From: Straminergon stramineum
Lineage: Eukaryota > Streptophyta > Bryopsida > Hypnales > Calliergonaceae
Assembly (NCBI GenBank): GCA_963920665.1
Contig: OY987272.1
Span: 19,225,001-19,289,000 of the forward strand
Length of the DNA stretch: 64,000 nt
Direction of reading: 5' to 3'
Part shown: in pieces, positions 10,012 to 23,258 of the stretch
How positions within the stretch are numbered: position 1 is the stretch's first letter
Layout: the number at the start of each line of letters is the position of its first letter
Program-made: the position numbers and the translations under genes
The notes under the pieces: model-generated
Told to the model about the DNA's origin: nothing
What the model saw: the letters and a program-made list of their open reading frames with translations, nothing else
Databases searched by the model: none

Positions 10012-13000
10012 TCAAAGCTCCTCATGTACCCCCGACAGTTGTTGCTCCAGTTTTTTCTGCAGCTCCTGTCAAAACTCATTTGAAATTGAGCACGTCAATT
10101 CAGGTGGAGCTGTACCCAGGAAAACCTCAAGATGCAAGAACCCGGTTCATTTTCAACCCTAACAGCTGTTTTAGTTTTCTTCTCGGTACAGCGAACAATT
10201 CTAACAATTAAGCTTTTCAAGAACCTCTGCTTTTCAAGTAAATGTTGCAAGTATGTTGAGGACTAGGTCCATTTGGGGGTAAATAAACAGAATTTGAGTA
10301 GGTCAAGCAGTTCACATAGCTAAAGATGTCGATGCCATAACAAAGCAGGTCCAGGTTTTATACGTTCCAACTTCAGATTTCCTTGCAAAACAAGGCGTCC
10401 CTGCTTGCCTACAAATTCCTTGCTCACGTTCACTAGAACCTGAGTAAAGATTGATCTGTTGTGAACCTAAGGAAGGATCTGAGACTATTAACAAGCACAT
10501 TGTCTTATAATAATGCAAAATGATGACTGCATTCAGCTAAACGTCTGAGTGTTCATCAATCAAGGCATTTTTTGACATTCTTCGAAATCTGACGAACAAG
10601 ACTTCAAATTAAACCATTTAGTATCTTACTTGCGCACACTCCAGCACTTTAACAGCCCACTTGTTTAAGGAACCTTTTGGTCTCAAAAACTCTTCTGCCT
10701 TCATTACGTGAATTTTATACATTACTTCTAATACCTGTCAGTGTACTGACAATTATTAGTCCCTAATCCAAATGTAGTAGAGTGGGCAAATAAGAATTAA
10801 TTACTAGACTAGATTACTAGACTGAATACCCAAAAGCGCCACTTGAACATATGTTCTCATTACGTACATCTCCTACATCACTCTGTACCTATTGTTGAAG
10901 AAACAATTTTAGAACATCTACCCAAAAAACTTTGGTCCCTCACAACTTTTGTATACAATATGACACATACTTTGGTGGATTGACATCTCCTTTCATTAGC
11001 CAATTAGAACATTATTATTTTTAATCAGTCTAATAAAAGAAACTGTACACAGTAGAAAAAGTGGCACTATTAGGTGTCCCATTATTACATCATGAAGACT
11101 TCCCGAAAGTCACAATATCTCAAAGAAATATTACCCACACGCAAAAGCACAGGTCATTATGCAGATGAGAAAATTAAAACATGATAAGGGCACACGCAAA
11201 AGCACAGGTCATTATGCAGATGAGAAAACTAAAACATGATAAGGTAGAACAACCTCTATTCAAGCCTCTATTCATGAGAGCCTAGGGTTGCATATGAGTA
11301 CACCTATTTTCAGCACTTCAAAAATTAAAGGTTTATTCATACAGTATCCACAAAATGCATTTTGACTATCAACAAGACCCCACAAAAACTTTTTCAATAT
11401 GATAATGGGAACCATACTAATGAGATGGTTTTGCAAACAAGTCACAATTAGGTGAAGTGAACTTTAACAAAGAGAGGGAATTTAGGTTACCTGCAACTTT
11501 GACTCCAAGCAGAATGTAGGGGTCACCAACTCAGCTACGTAACTGCATTGCACAAGACAGTGAGTTGCTCTCAATGAAATTAAAACCACTGCAAAGCATA
11601 ATTAAAGAAGTACAGACAAAGATGTGTTTCGAAATAACTGCAGAAAGTAACAAAACGTGAAAAAACTCAGAACACTCGTTATGTCTGAAATTGAACAAAC
11701 GAAACGAGGACATCTGACATCAGGATACAAAAATTGTCTATAACCAGTGGTAGCACACGAAACATGTCAAAATGTATGCCAGTATATACTGTGAAATAAA
11801 GCACCTGACATTACTTGAAAAAATGTTATTGCAGATCTTACAGCAAAGAGAAAATCACTTTTACTTCGATGAATTGACTGAAGGGGTCCCAACAGTAACA
11901 AACGCACTTTCAAGAAGTAAAAAAAGCATTGAGCTAGACCAAACTAATAAAAAAACATATGAATGAGTAGAGGAATTACAAATATCCAAAAAAAACTGAA
12001 GGATCCTGGAACTTACTCGCATCGGCTTGGCTCGTCCACGTTCCTCAATTCGGTCGTAACTCCACAACGCAACTTCACCTGTCCAACCGACATAGAACAA
12101 TATCGAGTCCAGCACAAAACTTCACACCCACGGGAGAAATAGTCCGACTATATTTAGAATACAGAAACGAAATCAAAGAGCACTCACAAACAGTCTATCA
12201 GTTTACCAAGTTTTGAATTTATCACCTACACAAAAGCTACTTTTACTTGTATGACCGTGCCAAGATTCAGCAACAAGTCCAAGAATACTCATGGAAAGAC
12301 TAAACAGAATAATTTCAAAACTAGAGATATCAAATCTGGGTATTCTAACAGGACTAGAAGCTTACCCTCAAGCTACGATCTGGTCCATTCCAACAGCGGT
12401 CTCCACTTGAAAACATCATAGCAGAATAGTTATCCTTAAAACCATCCCAGTTACTGCAAGAAAGACACTGTGAGTTTTTCTGCTTTCCCTATCATCAAAA
12501 ACTGGATCAACCGCCACTATCCACTGACATAATGCATCCCTGCTCTTAATTAATACTGGGGTAAAACTTCCAAATGACAGCACTTGAGAACTTTTCATAT
12601 TGTACATTATCCTAGACCCAACAAAAAGCATATTCAAATCACCCCTGAATCTCAAGGAATAAATCATCAAGAAACTAAGGAAGCTGCAATCACACACCCC
12701 AGACGTGTTGACATGTGACCCTCTTCTTGAATTGCTTGCTTGTAAGGACAAACCTTGTAGTTGTATCTGCAGTGTACCACAATAATCGAGATCACTATGA
12801 CGGCAGGTAAGAGATTGTCATCAGAAAAACACCATCGCAGAAAATTCACCCGATTGCGAAAACTGCCCAGAGTATACAGGTCCTTGACTCACTTCATAAC
12901 AATTCTAGAATCAAAGACCTAATTTCTGAAAAGAGAATGAAAAGATCCTCATATCAGTTCTCACACAATGTGACACGTTTAACAAGTACAGCACAAAGTG

Positions 13001-16000
13001 GTCTTTGAAAGACACATAGTTTCAAAATGTTTTCATGTCATACTTTTGTACTTTCAATTCGAAACATTTATCATGAAACGAATAAAATTCTCCCTCGGGT
13101 CCTGCAAAAAGGATCAACCAACTCAGAATGAAGAAAATACGATCAAGATCCTTTCCAGGAGTACTGGCAGCAAGTTGTGGTCTTGGTCTGGTGAGAAAAT
13201 AACCTAGGCTCAACTCCCAGACCAAGTTCTCGTGCAATTAGGAAACTACTTACATTACTCAGTTCTCATAAGATGGAGATCTTCAAATTACAGTCTAGGA
13301 AATCATTAAAAACAAGAAACTTAACTACAGCACCCTTCCAAAATAAAAAGCTTCAAATACCAGATCACGTCATCGTTTCATCATCTAACGGTCTGCAACA
13401 AATTTTAATATCCTGCTCGCCAGAATTAGAGAATTTGCTTGAACTTACCGAAGTCTCCGTTCAGTTTGGACTCCAAATCTGAGATCTGATGTTGTAAAGT
13501 GGCCAACTTAGTTGTCGCTTCAGAGTATTGGTTCCTGATCTGTTCTGCTTCTGCAAGTGCACGCAAGGAGACCGAACGAGTTTCCTTGCAAAATGAGTAC
13601 ACAAGTAATGAGGATGAAACAGTACACACATTCGCAACAATATACTCGTAAAACAATCACCTGATTTGTTCACAGGCTTCCTGGTGTAAAACCGCTTCAA
13701 CGTCCCTGGAATAAAACGCTCCCACCAAGAAAGCTTCTTTGGTTCATCTGCTGCACATGTGAAGGACATTTCAATTCCGCACATTAGTACGGCATATCCA
13801 TACATGGGCAATCAAAACATAACGCATTTTCAACTGCAGTTGGAAACCAAAGCAGCATACACATGTAACCCGCACAGTCGAAATGAAAGTTAGCAGACTC
13901 TACGTGTTTCAGGTACTTGTTCCTCGTCCTTGTCAAAAGTATAATCATCATCCTCACTGAAGTCATGCTCAGGCTCGATGTCAGAATCAATATCGGCTTC
14001 ATTATCCTGGTTTTCAATGGTTTCATGATCTTGGCGTTCATCGGGCACATGAACAGTTGTATCTTCTCCAGTCCATCGTGCAGCTATAACACGACCTAAT
14101 TCTTCATTCGATAACTCCTCTAACTTGGGCTCTTCCTGCAGCTCTGTTAGATGCACCTCAGACACATCCTCCATTATTTCTTCTGCGATTGGAGCACTCT
14201 TCGCTTCGATTACCTGATGAGGTTTGTCTCCATTCTGAGCTTCCCCGCTAGTTTTGACCTGTCGGTCAGCAAAAATAAGTTCGAACGCTGAATGAAGTCC
14301 TTCATAAATCTAAAGGTTACGTCCTAGAACCGTAAAGTTCATAGAAGAATTCAGCACTCTCCATACTAGAGATCTTCACTGAGCACATCGCCAATAGTAC
14401 AGGTCTGCGGAGATCAAAGAATCGTACCTCTTCACCGACCTTGGATTGCTGATCAACAGTATTTCCTTCTGCACGCAGGGAACCAACTGCCTTCTTCTCC
14501 TTCAACTTCCTTTCCGCTCCCTCTTGAGCCTCTTTCTTCCTCACAGCCCGTTCCTGCTTCTCTCTTTCATCTATGGATTCCTTGTCCACTGAAACGTATA
14601 GAACACGTGCAAAACAAAATCAGTATCTTCTGTCTTGCCCAAGATACCAGGAGAGGTGCCCATTGAAGAAAAAAATCCTTTAGATGTTCACTCTAAATCT
14701 CAGACAATAATAAGAACGAGCTCTACATAAACAGCAAGCCCCAGACCTGATAGCACACGAAGGAACACACTTAACGTTTTTAAACATAAAGAGTGGAAGC
14801 AATCTCTTACTATATCTGCCACCATTGAGGAGAACCTCAGTAAAGCGTATGAAGATAGTTCATACACATCCAGTATAATCAGGGACACAAATCCGCTCCA
14901 CAAAACAGTGCTATTGAACAAGAAGAAAGCCCAATCTCTGCTATAGAAGAGACCAAGCATAGAAGGAAAGATACATCTAGTTCCAAGCACCAAAGGTATG
15001 TATGAGGACATATGAACTTGTCGATGGTAGACAGTAGCATTTCTGCCTCCAACATCAAGTGAACTCGTACAATTAATGACATGAGACAGGAAGCATTTGC
15101 CCAACATCCTGAGTAACCAACCTCTGAGCTTCTTGACCTGCTCACTCAAGAGTTTTTCCTCTTTGCGTATGGTGGTAAGTTCGATATCATTATGTTGGCG
15201 CAACTTCTTGCCACTCTCAATTTCGCTGCGCCTTATTTTAACGCCGTCTTTGTAAATGTTTACCTTCTTCACTAATTTCTCTCTCGACGCTTTGCCTGCT
15301 TCCCAACAATTATTGATGCACTTCACAAATCCTTCGTATTCATCGCTTCCATCGCAACAGTCTGTCCAATACGAAAACTTCAGGTACTTTATTACAACTA
15401 ACAATAAGATGAAGATTATAATTAATGAGGCCTACTTGCTCAAGTAACTCAATAAAAATTCAGCGGCAAGGATACTCACAAAGCTCAGCAGCGATTATAA
15501 CGCAGTAAATAATGCCTTCTGAGAGAATTGCTCACCGCAGATGCCGTCGTTAACACGAGAAGAAAATATACTCTTAGGTAAATGTCCCACGTTCTTGCAG
15601 TAAAATTTACTTTGGGGGCAGGCTGAAGTACCTGCTCATAACAAGATATTAACATACCATCAAACATCATTGTAATATATAATGATGCATTACAAGTGTT
15701 TACACACATAGGGGAATCATGTTGACTCCCACTACCGATACCTGCTAAAATCTCTATGCGGTGAACTTAGGAGCAGATAGTGTGAGTCAAACTAATGCCC
15801 CGATTTTGTCCATTGAATACATGACCTGTGATATGATCTTGAAGTGCAGAAACACGAAAGAAGAACGTATGGGAAGAAAGAAAAGGACCAGAGGAAATTC
15901 ACAGCAACCATTGACAATGCTCGAAAGAAAGTGGTCCAAGACGCCCTAAACCGAGATTCGACACCGAGCTTAGAGACGCGGATGCGCATAAGGAGAATCG

Positions 16001-17228
16001 GAGTCAGACGTAAACGAAGATCGACAGAGATTGGACAATCAATGTCCTCTGGGTAATCAATTACACGCAGTTGCACAGAAGTTGGCCATAAAGTGTTGAA
16101 CGGGATTTTACAATCTTGCTCTCGCCACGAAGTGTGCCCTTCAGATAGTCAAGACCAGAAAGTGCTAAAGAGAGACACTTACCAGGTTCATCCGTTCCGT
16201 CCTCACAATCACAAAAATTGTCATTAAGTCGATCCTTCGAGACCCGCTTAGAGCCATCCTTACACCAGAAAGTTGAACCTTCAAAGTACTTTAAATCTGG
16301 CCCACAGACAAAACAGTTTGCCTTCTAAACTTAGCTTCTACTGTACAGAAAGCAACAGCACAGCACTGAGATGTACGCAGGCGCAGTAGAAAAGCAGAGT
16401 AGAGCTTAAATTAGCAACTGCATTCTATCCTGCCAGAGCGGCTTGGTCACTAGTTGAATCATTGCCAAAGATGCAGATGTCACAAGAGTAGCTTTTTAAG
16501 AAAAGATAAAAGTGAATGCTGAACTAGTGAACCTCTGCTCTGCAAGATTCTGTATGCAACTATATATTGACGCAGTATGCTATTACCGATCACAAACATT
16601 GTTCGTGAAAACGGTACAAAATACCTGCAGAATAGCTCAAAGCAGTCACGCGAAGTCATAATTATCGCAATATTTTAAAGGCTCCGAAGCCGGGCCGGCT
16701 AGAACTATCGCACGCTACATTGCACGGAGAGTATAATTAGAAACCTATCAGCATTACACATTGTAATGACCCAACAAACCCTTCATATTCCTCCCAACGC
16801 CCAAGGATTTGATCAAAGATCGTCTGAATGTTGACTCTGTTGTTTGAAAATTCTTGATGTGAAGAATTGTATCACGCGTCCCAAACACCACTGAGAAGCC
16901 AAGTTCCATTTCTATAACCTTGAACCCAAAGAGAGAGAACGACGGAATCGAAACCATAGTGGAATCAAACTCCATTCGCCTGTAGCGTTGCGGACCTTAG
17001 TCCCTAGTCCCGGTAACTGTCCACCTGTGTCTTCTATCTTCTATCGCTGGAAGAAAGAGAAACAGAAGGCGAGAAAGAGGAAAGAGAGAAGCACGGACCT
17101 GGTGGGGCAATTCCCAAGGAGAAGGAGAAGCTGGAGGCCGTGGTAAGGGGAAGAGGCAATTGCGAGGAGAGGAGAAGAGGCAGCAAGAGCAACCGAAACA
17201 AGCGCAGAGGCTGCGCACACGCCTTCAT
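10012..17228 (-). CDS. Glucosidase II subunit beta (PRKCSH-like), 14 exons, 556 aa
   Basis: This is the noncatalytic ER subunit that retains glucosidase II and presents trimmed N-glycans to it. Exons (high to low): 17228-17099, 16296-16183, 15631-15536, 15361-15122, 14588-14428, 14258-13904, 13750-13661, 13550-13449, 13101-13044, 12766-12698, 12453-12366, 12078-12017, 11542-11491, 10065-10012. All junctions are GT-AG and all phases agree. Residues 1-31 look like a signal peptide. Residues 45-125 carry the paired LDLa-type modules ([38 protein letters not shown]). Residues 125-247 are coiled coil, 248-365 acidic. The MRH lectin domain spans about 430-530, with its four sugar-binding residues visible: Gln459 (CPYKQ), an Arg in PDRSLR (498-501), Glu517 (DEPSRC) and Tyr523. 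It ends in HEEL instead of the usual HDEL. Length is close to the family's 530-650. Exon 1's donor (GTCCGT) is weak. Confidence 0.93.
10630..10734 (-). other. Possible 105-nt cassette exon in the last intron of the glucosidase II beta gene
   Basis: Between exon 13 and exon 14 lies an open 35-codon stretch flanked by a good acceptor (..ACTGACAG) and donor (GTAAGATAC). It starts and ends in phase 0, like its neighbours, so inclusion would add 35 residues (starting [10 protein letters not shown], ending KVLECAQ) without shifting the frame. Exon 13 joined directly to exon 14 gives the family's conserved ending, so inclusion is not the main form. It could equally be an exon of an unrecognised minus-strand gene, or chance. 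Confidence 0.35.
11136..11245. repeat. 55-bp tandem duplication in an intron
   Basis: Two head-to-tail copies (11136-11190 and 11191-11245) are nearly identical, beginning CACACGCAAAAGCACAGGTC. It lies in the last intron of the glucosidase II beta gene and has no evident function. Confidence 0.9.
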
Positions 17229-17420
17229 GGCGACAAGGCAAAGCGGGATCGGTGGAACAGAGGGAGGGAGGGAGGGATGGAGGGGCGGAGGGCGAGCGAG
17301 GACGAGTCTGCGGACGTGGGCAGGGGCGAGCTAGTAGCAGAGGCGTTCGGGGCGGGGGGTACGACACGAACCCTAACTTCACTCTGTTGAGCGAGACGCA
17401 AGAGACTACAGTAGAGAGAC
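17229..17420 (-). promoter_or_regulatory. GC-rich 5' flank of the glucosidase II beta gene
   Basis: Base composition rises sharply here and in exon 1 compared with the AT-rich surroundings, with many CG dinucleotides. The purine-rich plus strand carries a (GAGG)n run near 17262. This is the expected place of the promoter and 5' UTR. I see no unambiguous TATA box. Confidence 0.45.
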
Positions 17421-18100
17421 CCCGAAACGCTGCCCCAAAACTCTCGCGCAAAAACATCCCCACCAATTCTTCCCTTTCATGCAGATGAAGAAAGAACAAA
17501 TATGGGGATAGGAATGCTCTTCCTCACCAATGTTAAACTTCCCCAAATGTGTAGAGAAAAGCGATTTAAAATTCCTGAAATCTCATTCTCTATGGGGAAT
17601 TGCATCTTGCCTCCCCTAAATATTTAAAGATGCAAGACCTTAGTGGGGGAGTTTTCTTCTTTATCCAAATGAATTTCATTCCGATAGGGATATAGAGACC
17701 CTTGGTGGGAATGCTCTAATTTAGTAGCAAGGCTTCCTTGCAATTTGACATGATGTTGTCTTCTAAAGATGCCTAACGAAATCCCCCTTCCCACTCACCT
17801 TGAAATTGAAATTGAAATTCATGAACACACTAAGGGCCCATTTTACACCAAAAACAAAGGACCCACAAAATGAAAAAGTTTTCTTCTTCAAGCCTCTTCA
17901 TTTGCCATTGAGAAGTTCTCCTTTGAAGGTCATGACCTTTGGATTTGAGTAAATTGTCAAGAAGGCATGAAATGGCAAAAAATATAAGAATATTGTGCTT
18001 TGGAGGTGTGATTATGATTGTGGAGGTTGAAATTTTGTCATGTAGGGAAAAAAAATTCTTCACGTCATTGGGCCTTCTAGAGACTTGGAGCAACCTCTCA
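17421..18100. other. Intergenic sequence, nothing recognised
   Basis: No supported coding frame. It is lower in GC than the flank on its left and ends at the inverted-repeat element starting at 18101. Confidence 0.5.
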
Positions 18101-18332
18101 TTTAACCCTTGAACGCCAGGCTGGTAACCGTGGAAATCAACCATTTTGGAACCGTGTGACATCATCCACTTTAGAAAAAACAAAAATACTCATTGGGAGT
18201 CAAACTATTGTAGAAGATCTTCCCTTTCCACCCCTAATTCCGAGGATGAATAGTTGCAATTCTGTCCTACACAGGAGAATTCCTTGTCATTCATCGAACA
18301 ATAATCGTCTGCCGCGTTGTTCAAGGGTTAAA
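18101..18332. mobile_element. MITE-like element, 232 bp, 14-bp perfect terminal inverted repeats
   Basis: The left end TTTAACCCTTGAAC and the right end GTTCAAGGGTTAAA are exact reverse complements. There is no coding capacity. The body is about 80 percent identical by eye to 30966-31196, for example GGGAGTCAAACTA and GGATGAATAGTTGCAATT. No clear target duplication is visible, so the family assignment is open. Confidence 0.82.
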
Positions 18333-19210
18333 GGTGTAAAACCATTTTCCAAAGACTTCTCAATTTTAGCCAATAGAACTTTGGAGTGAGAAAAGGTTTA
18401 TTGTCATAGAGTTTGAAGGTAGAATTTTCAAATGCTCATAATTATTTGGTGAGAGATTGAAGAGGGCCTTCTTATTTGAGATGAAAATCAACATTGGATT
18501 ACAAGTGACACACCTACGTGTAACGGTTTGTTCCAATTGGGATCTTTGTAAATCTATTTGTAGTAGCACATTTGGTCCACAAAGCCGCAACCTTCTTCAT
18601 ATTCAAGAATCCATTAGAAGATGTGTTGAGTTCACTCATAGATGATGGATGGTAGGAGAAGGTTACAATTGGAAAAATTGTGTTTGATGTTCCATGGATA
18701 AAACATCAATAGTTTTCAGGTACTATCTTGAAAATTCAAATTACTTTATACTAGAAATTTCAATTCAATTGAATGTACTTCAGTGAGACAAATAAGAAAT
18801 GGAAGGCAATAATTGATCAATGGGAGGCAATAGTGATGGTCAAAGTTATGTTTGAAATGGGCAATTGGAGTAGGTGATTGAAGTCAAACAAAACTAAATG
18901 TTCTTGTCCCTTAGACAAGTGTAATCTAGAATTTCGCCTTCCTCAACAAAACCCAAGATTATAGTCTAGGGGTTCAAAATCCAAGGAATGATCAAATAGT
19001 CCAACGCATTGTGATTGAAGTCACTTTTAAAATAGGAATGTCTTATAAACTAGATTCTAAGGGAAAATAGTACAAAAATAACCCATTCGTTTTAGGAAAA
19101 GGATATCACTCTTTTATCCAATCACTAATTTCTATCCAACACATATGGATGCAACAAAAAAGCATGTAATCCCCATCTTATTCTAGTATGCATTGGGGAT
19201 AAACAAGGAA
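18333..19210. other. Intergenic sequence, nothing recognised
   Basis: AT-rich, with only short overlapping frames on both strands and no known motif. Confidence 0.5.
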
Positions 19211-19214
19211 TACA

Positions 19215-20379
19215 CTTAAAGCACAGATAAACACAACATATATATTTAAGCACCATAGTATCCATTTCCTGTTGCATTTGCTTAAAGCATAGGCTCACAT
19301 TATTTGCTTAAACGTCACTCTATCCATTCAATAAACCACGGTTAGTATTTCCAACTTCACTCAAACCATCACAGTCTTAATATTGTTTATAGCCTACTTT
19401 TTTCTATCTTGTTTTAAGCATCTATACAATATACTTCTTCCATAATCATCTTTACAGTTCACCTTCAATCTACACAGTCATGTGTTTGTAGCATTACTAT
19501 ACTAATTTTGCTTAAAGTCATTCTATCTAAACAGTCCATTGTAACCTCTCATCCGTTCATTATAGAACTAAACAATTGCTTTAAGCTCACAAACACAAGG
19601 CTATCAATTACTGAGACTCCTTCACATACTCCATATTATTCTAAATTCAAACAGAAACATTAATATAGCTTCAAGCTCTTAACTTAAAATTCATTTATCC
19701 AATCCCTAGATACACTCACAATTTCTAGCATCACCTAATCTTTGGGATTTTTACATTCAATCACCACAATTTATGCATTCAATAAATAATTTTCTCCTTC
19801 CAATTACAATATGCTTTAAGCCATTTAAACAATTTCTATCAATACAACTTTTAATCTCATTCACATCACACACACAAGACATCAATTCAAATTACATACA
19901 CTACTCACAAATCTACTTAAGCATTATTATCACACACAATGCTCAAAGCTTTCATAAACTAATACAATCATTCAATGAAAATTCTCACACCACTATTTAA
20001 AGCTTCAATCCTTACACTTAACCAATTGCTTCAAGCCTTAATCAAATCACACACTACTACAAGCTTATACAAACAAATAGAATGATTTAATCAAATACTC
20101 ACAAACAAATAATTGCTTTAAGCACAACAAATAATAATTCCTCACAAGAAAATTTCACACATATACAATTGTCCAATCACCGGGACTTTGAACTCAATCT
20201 AAATATACAATAAAAGATGCCCAATCTTTGAGACTTACACAAAATTAAAATATATATGCTTAAAGCTTCTTATTACAAAGAGATTAAAAATCACAAAAGT
20301 ATTCCAAAACTCACACACAACCTAAAAAAACTAAGAGAGAAAAGAGAGAATAAAAATCACTTAACAACACAACTTAAGC
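19215..20379. repeat. Array of a short palindromic motif, GCTTTAAGC / GCTTAAAGC
   Basis: About 17 full or near copies of the 9-mer lie in 1.2 kb, spaced irregularly by roughly 30-120 bp. Good copies are at 19280, 19578, 19813, 20114 and 20268. One-base variants such as GCTTCAAGC are at 19668 and 20028, GCTCAAAGC at 19941, and shorter TTAAGC forms at 19215, 19245, 19412, 19916 and 20373. The surrounding strand is very poor in G and rich in CA runs. There is no regular period, so it is not a simple satellite. Confidence 0.75.
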
Positions 20380-20908
20380 GATTGTCTAGATCCTTTCCGG
20401 TCTAACCATTAAAACTCATCCATTGTTCACTTGAAATCCCATGGCAATTCCTCAAATCACTTGACATTTCATCACCTATCACCATGTATTTCTAAAACCA
20501 AAGATAAAATGAGCTCCGTTCACACCTTGAAACAAAAAAATGATATTTGATTTAATAGTTTTATATCTACAACAAGATATTTTAATAATACTTGAACATC
20601 ATTAGAAGGGATTTAGCTAGTCTAGAAGACCGCAAGTTCCTACAAGTTCTCATATTGTAGGAACCTAACATCAGCAATCGGTTGACATGGACAAGCAATA
20701 GCTACATCGGATAATAATAAAAAATATTTTTTATATATTATTTTTTGAAAATAAAATAACTTTAAAAAAAATTTAATATATTAAAATTCTAGCCAGCTCT
20801 AGCTAGTTCCCAACATAGGGAACGAGCCTAAAATAGGCTTCCTGGGTTGCTGAATCTCTTCTAATGTATAGCCCAAGATGACTTTACATTCTATATACTT
20901 GAAGACAA
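20380..20908. other. AT-rich sequence, nothing recognised
   Basis: It contains runs of A and T around 20700-20790 and no supportable frame. Confidence 0.5.
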
Positions 20909-21632
20909 GGGTGATTGCATGAAACACTTGCCAATTTTGTTGCATTTATAGTATTATGTGGTTTTTTCTAGGGTACTTTAAAATTAGAAAAAATTAAAAT
21001 TTTTTTTTTAAAATATTGCCGATGTATACACATATAAGATGAAGGTAACCTCTAAAGGAAAATTAGAGAAAATTTCTCTAAATAGGAGAACTAGAAAAGT
21101 GCCAAATCTCAAGAAAATACATACTTTGATGTTTTAAACTTTTAATTAGTAAAAAATAGAAAAAATTTAAATAAAGAAATAAATAATTGGTTGATTGTAG
21201 CAACTCTATAGAGCTGGTCACTAACCAAAAAATCCACCAAAATAATTTTTTACTTAATTCAAAATGCAAGTAGAAAGAGATTCATTTTGTGAGCTTCTAC
21301 ATAAAATAAGATTATCTATTTTTTGAAATTTGAACAATAGCTAGAAGTCTACTATAAGACCATCTCCTCCAAATTTCAACTCCAAATTTGTTTCTTTGGG
21401 TACTACTTTTGTTAAAAAAATTTGGCAAGTGTGACATAAAATTGGGGGCTATTTATGGACAATAGAATATTTTTTTTTAAATTCAAAAAAATGAGATAAA
21501 GCATATAATAGTCATAAGTACCTTGCCTCTTATTTTTAGTCATTTCAATGGAAAACGTAAGAGTTATGGCCAAAAATTAAATGAGCTAGAGATGTGTGAA
21601 AGAAAATAGTACAAGTGTTTTGTGCAATCACC
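20909..21632 (+). mobile_element. TIR element copy 1 (~724 bp), non-coding
   Basis: It starts with a variant of GATTGCAAGAAACACTTG (20912) and ends with its inverted form (CAAGTGTTTTGTGCAATC). The interior shares landmarks with copy 3, such as TACTTTGATGTTTTA, in the same orientation. There is no transposase frame, so it is non-autonomous. Confidence 0.8.
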
Positions 21633-22011
21633 TACAACATGCATGCAAAGAAGGTGAATAGACAAATTGAAGACAAGCTTACTACTAAGATGTCTTATCT
21701 CCTAGAACCACAAATCAATTTTTATTTATTATTCACTTAAGAAGTACATTTTCTAGTTTACTGAAGGTTGATTGTTTTTCAATAGGAATATGAAGGTATC
21801 TTTTTCTTACTTAGAGACATCTGGCTCACCCCATTTAGCACTTTGTTTTGCAACTACAAAGTTCATGGCCCCTTCACCTCTTCATTTGGTGCATACCAAG
21901 CCTAATGTACTAATTCCTTAAACCAAATCCTATTTTTCTACCTCACAACAATCCAAGTCTACATGTAAAATCATCAAGTTTCATATTTTTAATGAGTAAA
22001 ATAGTAAAGTA

Positions 22012-22743
22012 GGGTGATTGCAAGAAACACTTGTCCTATTTTTTGTCCCCTAGCCCTCGGAAGGGTGTTTTCTGCTCATAACTTTTGCATCATTTGTCCG
22101 TTTGGTGTGAAATTTGGAGTGAAGATTTATGTGGGAGTTTCAAACATTGAATAATTTTTTCAAATTTTTTCAAATTATTTTACTATTTTTAAATTGTGCC
22201 TGATTGTGTGTCTGTCTTAGTCATTTTGGAGGTTTTTAGTCTTGTTTTTGACCCACAAAATCAAAATTCAAAGCCAAAAAGTGGGCATGTTGGAGGCCTA
22301 CTAACATTACAAGGAATCATGTTGAGTTTTTATGAAAATAGCAACATGTTGGTTGCACACATGGGGTTAAAGTAACCTTCCTTTGCATGAAGGTTACAAT
22401 GAGGGAAAAGATTTCCTACATGAATTTTTTGATGCAATGCAAGCACAATCTTCTCTAGCAAAATGACTTTTTCTTGAATTACTAAAAATGAAAAGGTCCA
22501 TAGACCCCCTATTCTACTATTTTCTACTTCAAGTGGCTTCTATAGTATCCCACAATAGTCTATAGTATTGCATAGTACAAAGTAAATTGATAGTTCATAT
22601 CTACACGCACTTCAAATCGATGGTTTACATCTATCGGCACGTTATTGACATATGGTATTGATAGTTTTGCATAGTATTGTTAGTCCTATGGTCAGAAACT
22701 GCATTTTTGAGCCAAAAATGTAACGTGTTTCTTGCAATCCCCC
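22012..22743 (-). mobile_element. TIR element copy 2 (~732 bp), inverted relative to copies 1 and 3
   Basis: The ends are GGGTGATTGCAAGAAACACT and the reverse complement of GATTGCAAGAAACACG. Its left interior matches the reverse complement of the right interior of copy 3 (CATAACTTTTGCAT, TTTGGTGTGAAATTTGG), which shows that it lies in the opposite direction. Non-coding. Confidence 0.82.
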
Positions 22744-23258
22744 AATAGCTATTTATGGATGTATCTAGTCTTGCAACATTCTTTGTTGCTTCAAAGTTCC
22801 AAATGTATTGTTTTCTATGAAATCTATAACCCATTATAAGTTCCTATAGAACATTGCTATTGAAAATTTATAACATACTTTCTAAATAATAGATAATTCA
22901 GAATCTACTTGTAACGTCTTTCACTACAATTTTCTAATATGTTTGAACAATATTTTCACTATGTGGCTACACAAAAGACACTAGAATTTTTATATTGTCA
23001 CTTCAAAATGTTGCTACTTTAGAGCATTTTCACTTGGCCCTTTTAGACTAATGCTAGTGCTAACTAGCCAATTGAGGGGTCAATTGGGCATTGACACCTA
23101 TGCTCATGGATGGTGTCACATTGGCATTGCAACTCAAACACATCCTACAAATGAAGGGGTGCTCCTACAAGTTGCTACTCTTATAAAAACCCTAATTAGA
23201 ATAGGGACCAAAAAATTAGGGCTTGTTTTTTTATTTGTTTATTTTATACTATAGTTTA

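Noticed and set aside
9834..10211. A 125-codon plus-strand frame
   Set aside because: It is antisense to the last exon of glucosidase II beta, and its residues match no family I know.
13461..13811. A frame suggesting an exon start at GAAACTCG (near 13583) in glucosidase II beta
   Set aside because: That acceptor gives the wrong phase after exon 7. The acceptor ending CACTTGCAG, with the exon from 13550, restores phase and the conserved [11 protein letters not shown] sequence.
17041..17499. Overlapping minus- and plus-strand frames in the GC-rich segment near 17.0-17.5 kb
   Set aside because: They come from the GC-rich first exon and 5' flank of glucosidase II beta. Only the frame starting at 17228 joins in phase to conserved exon 2.
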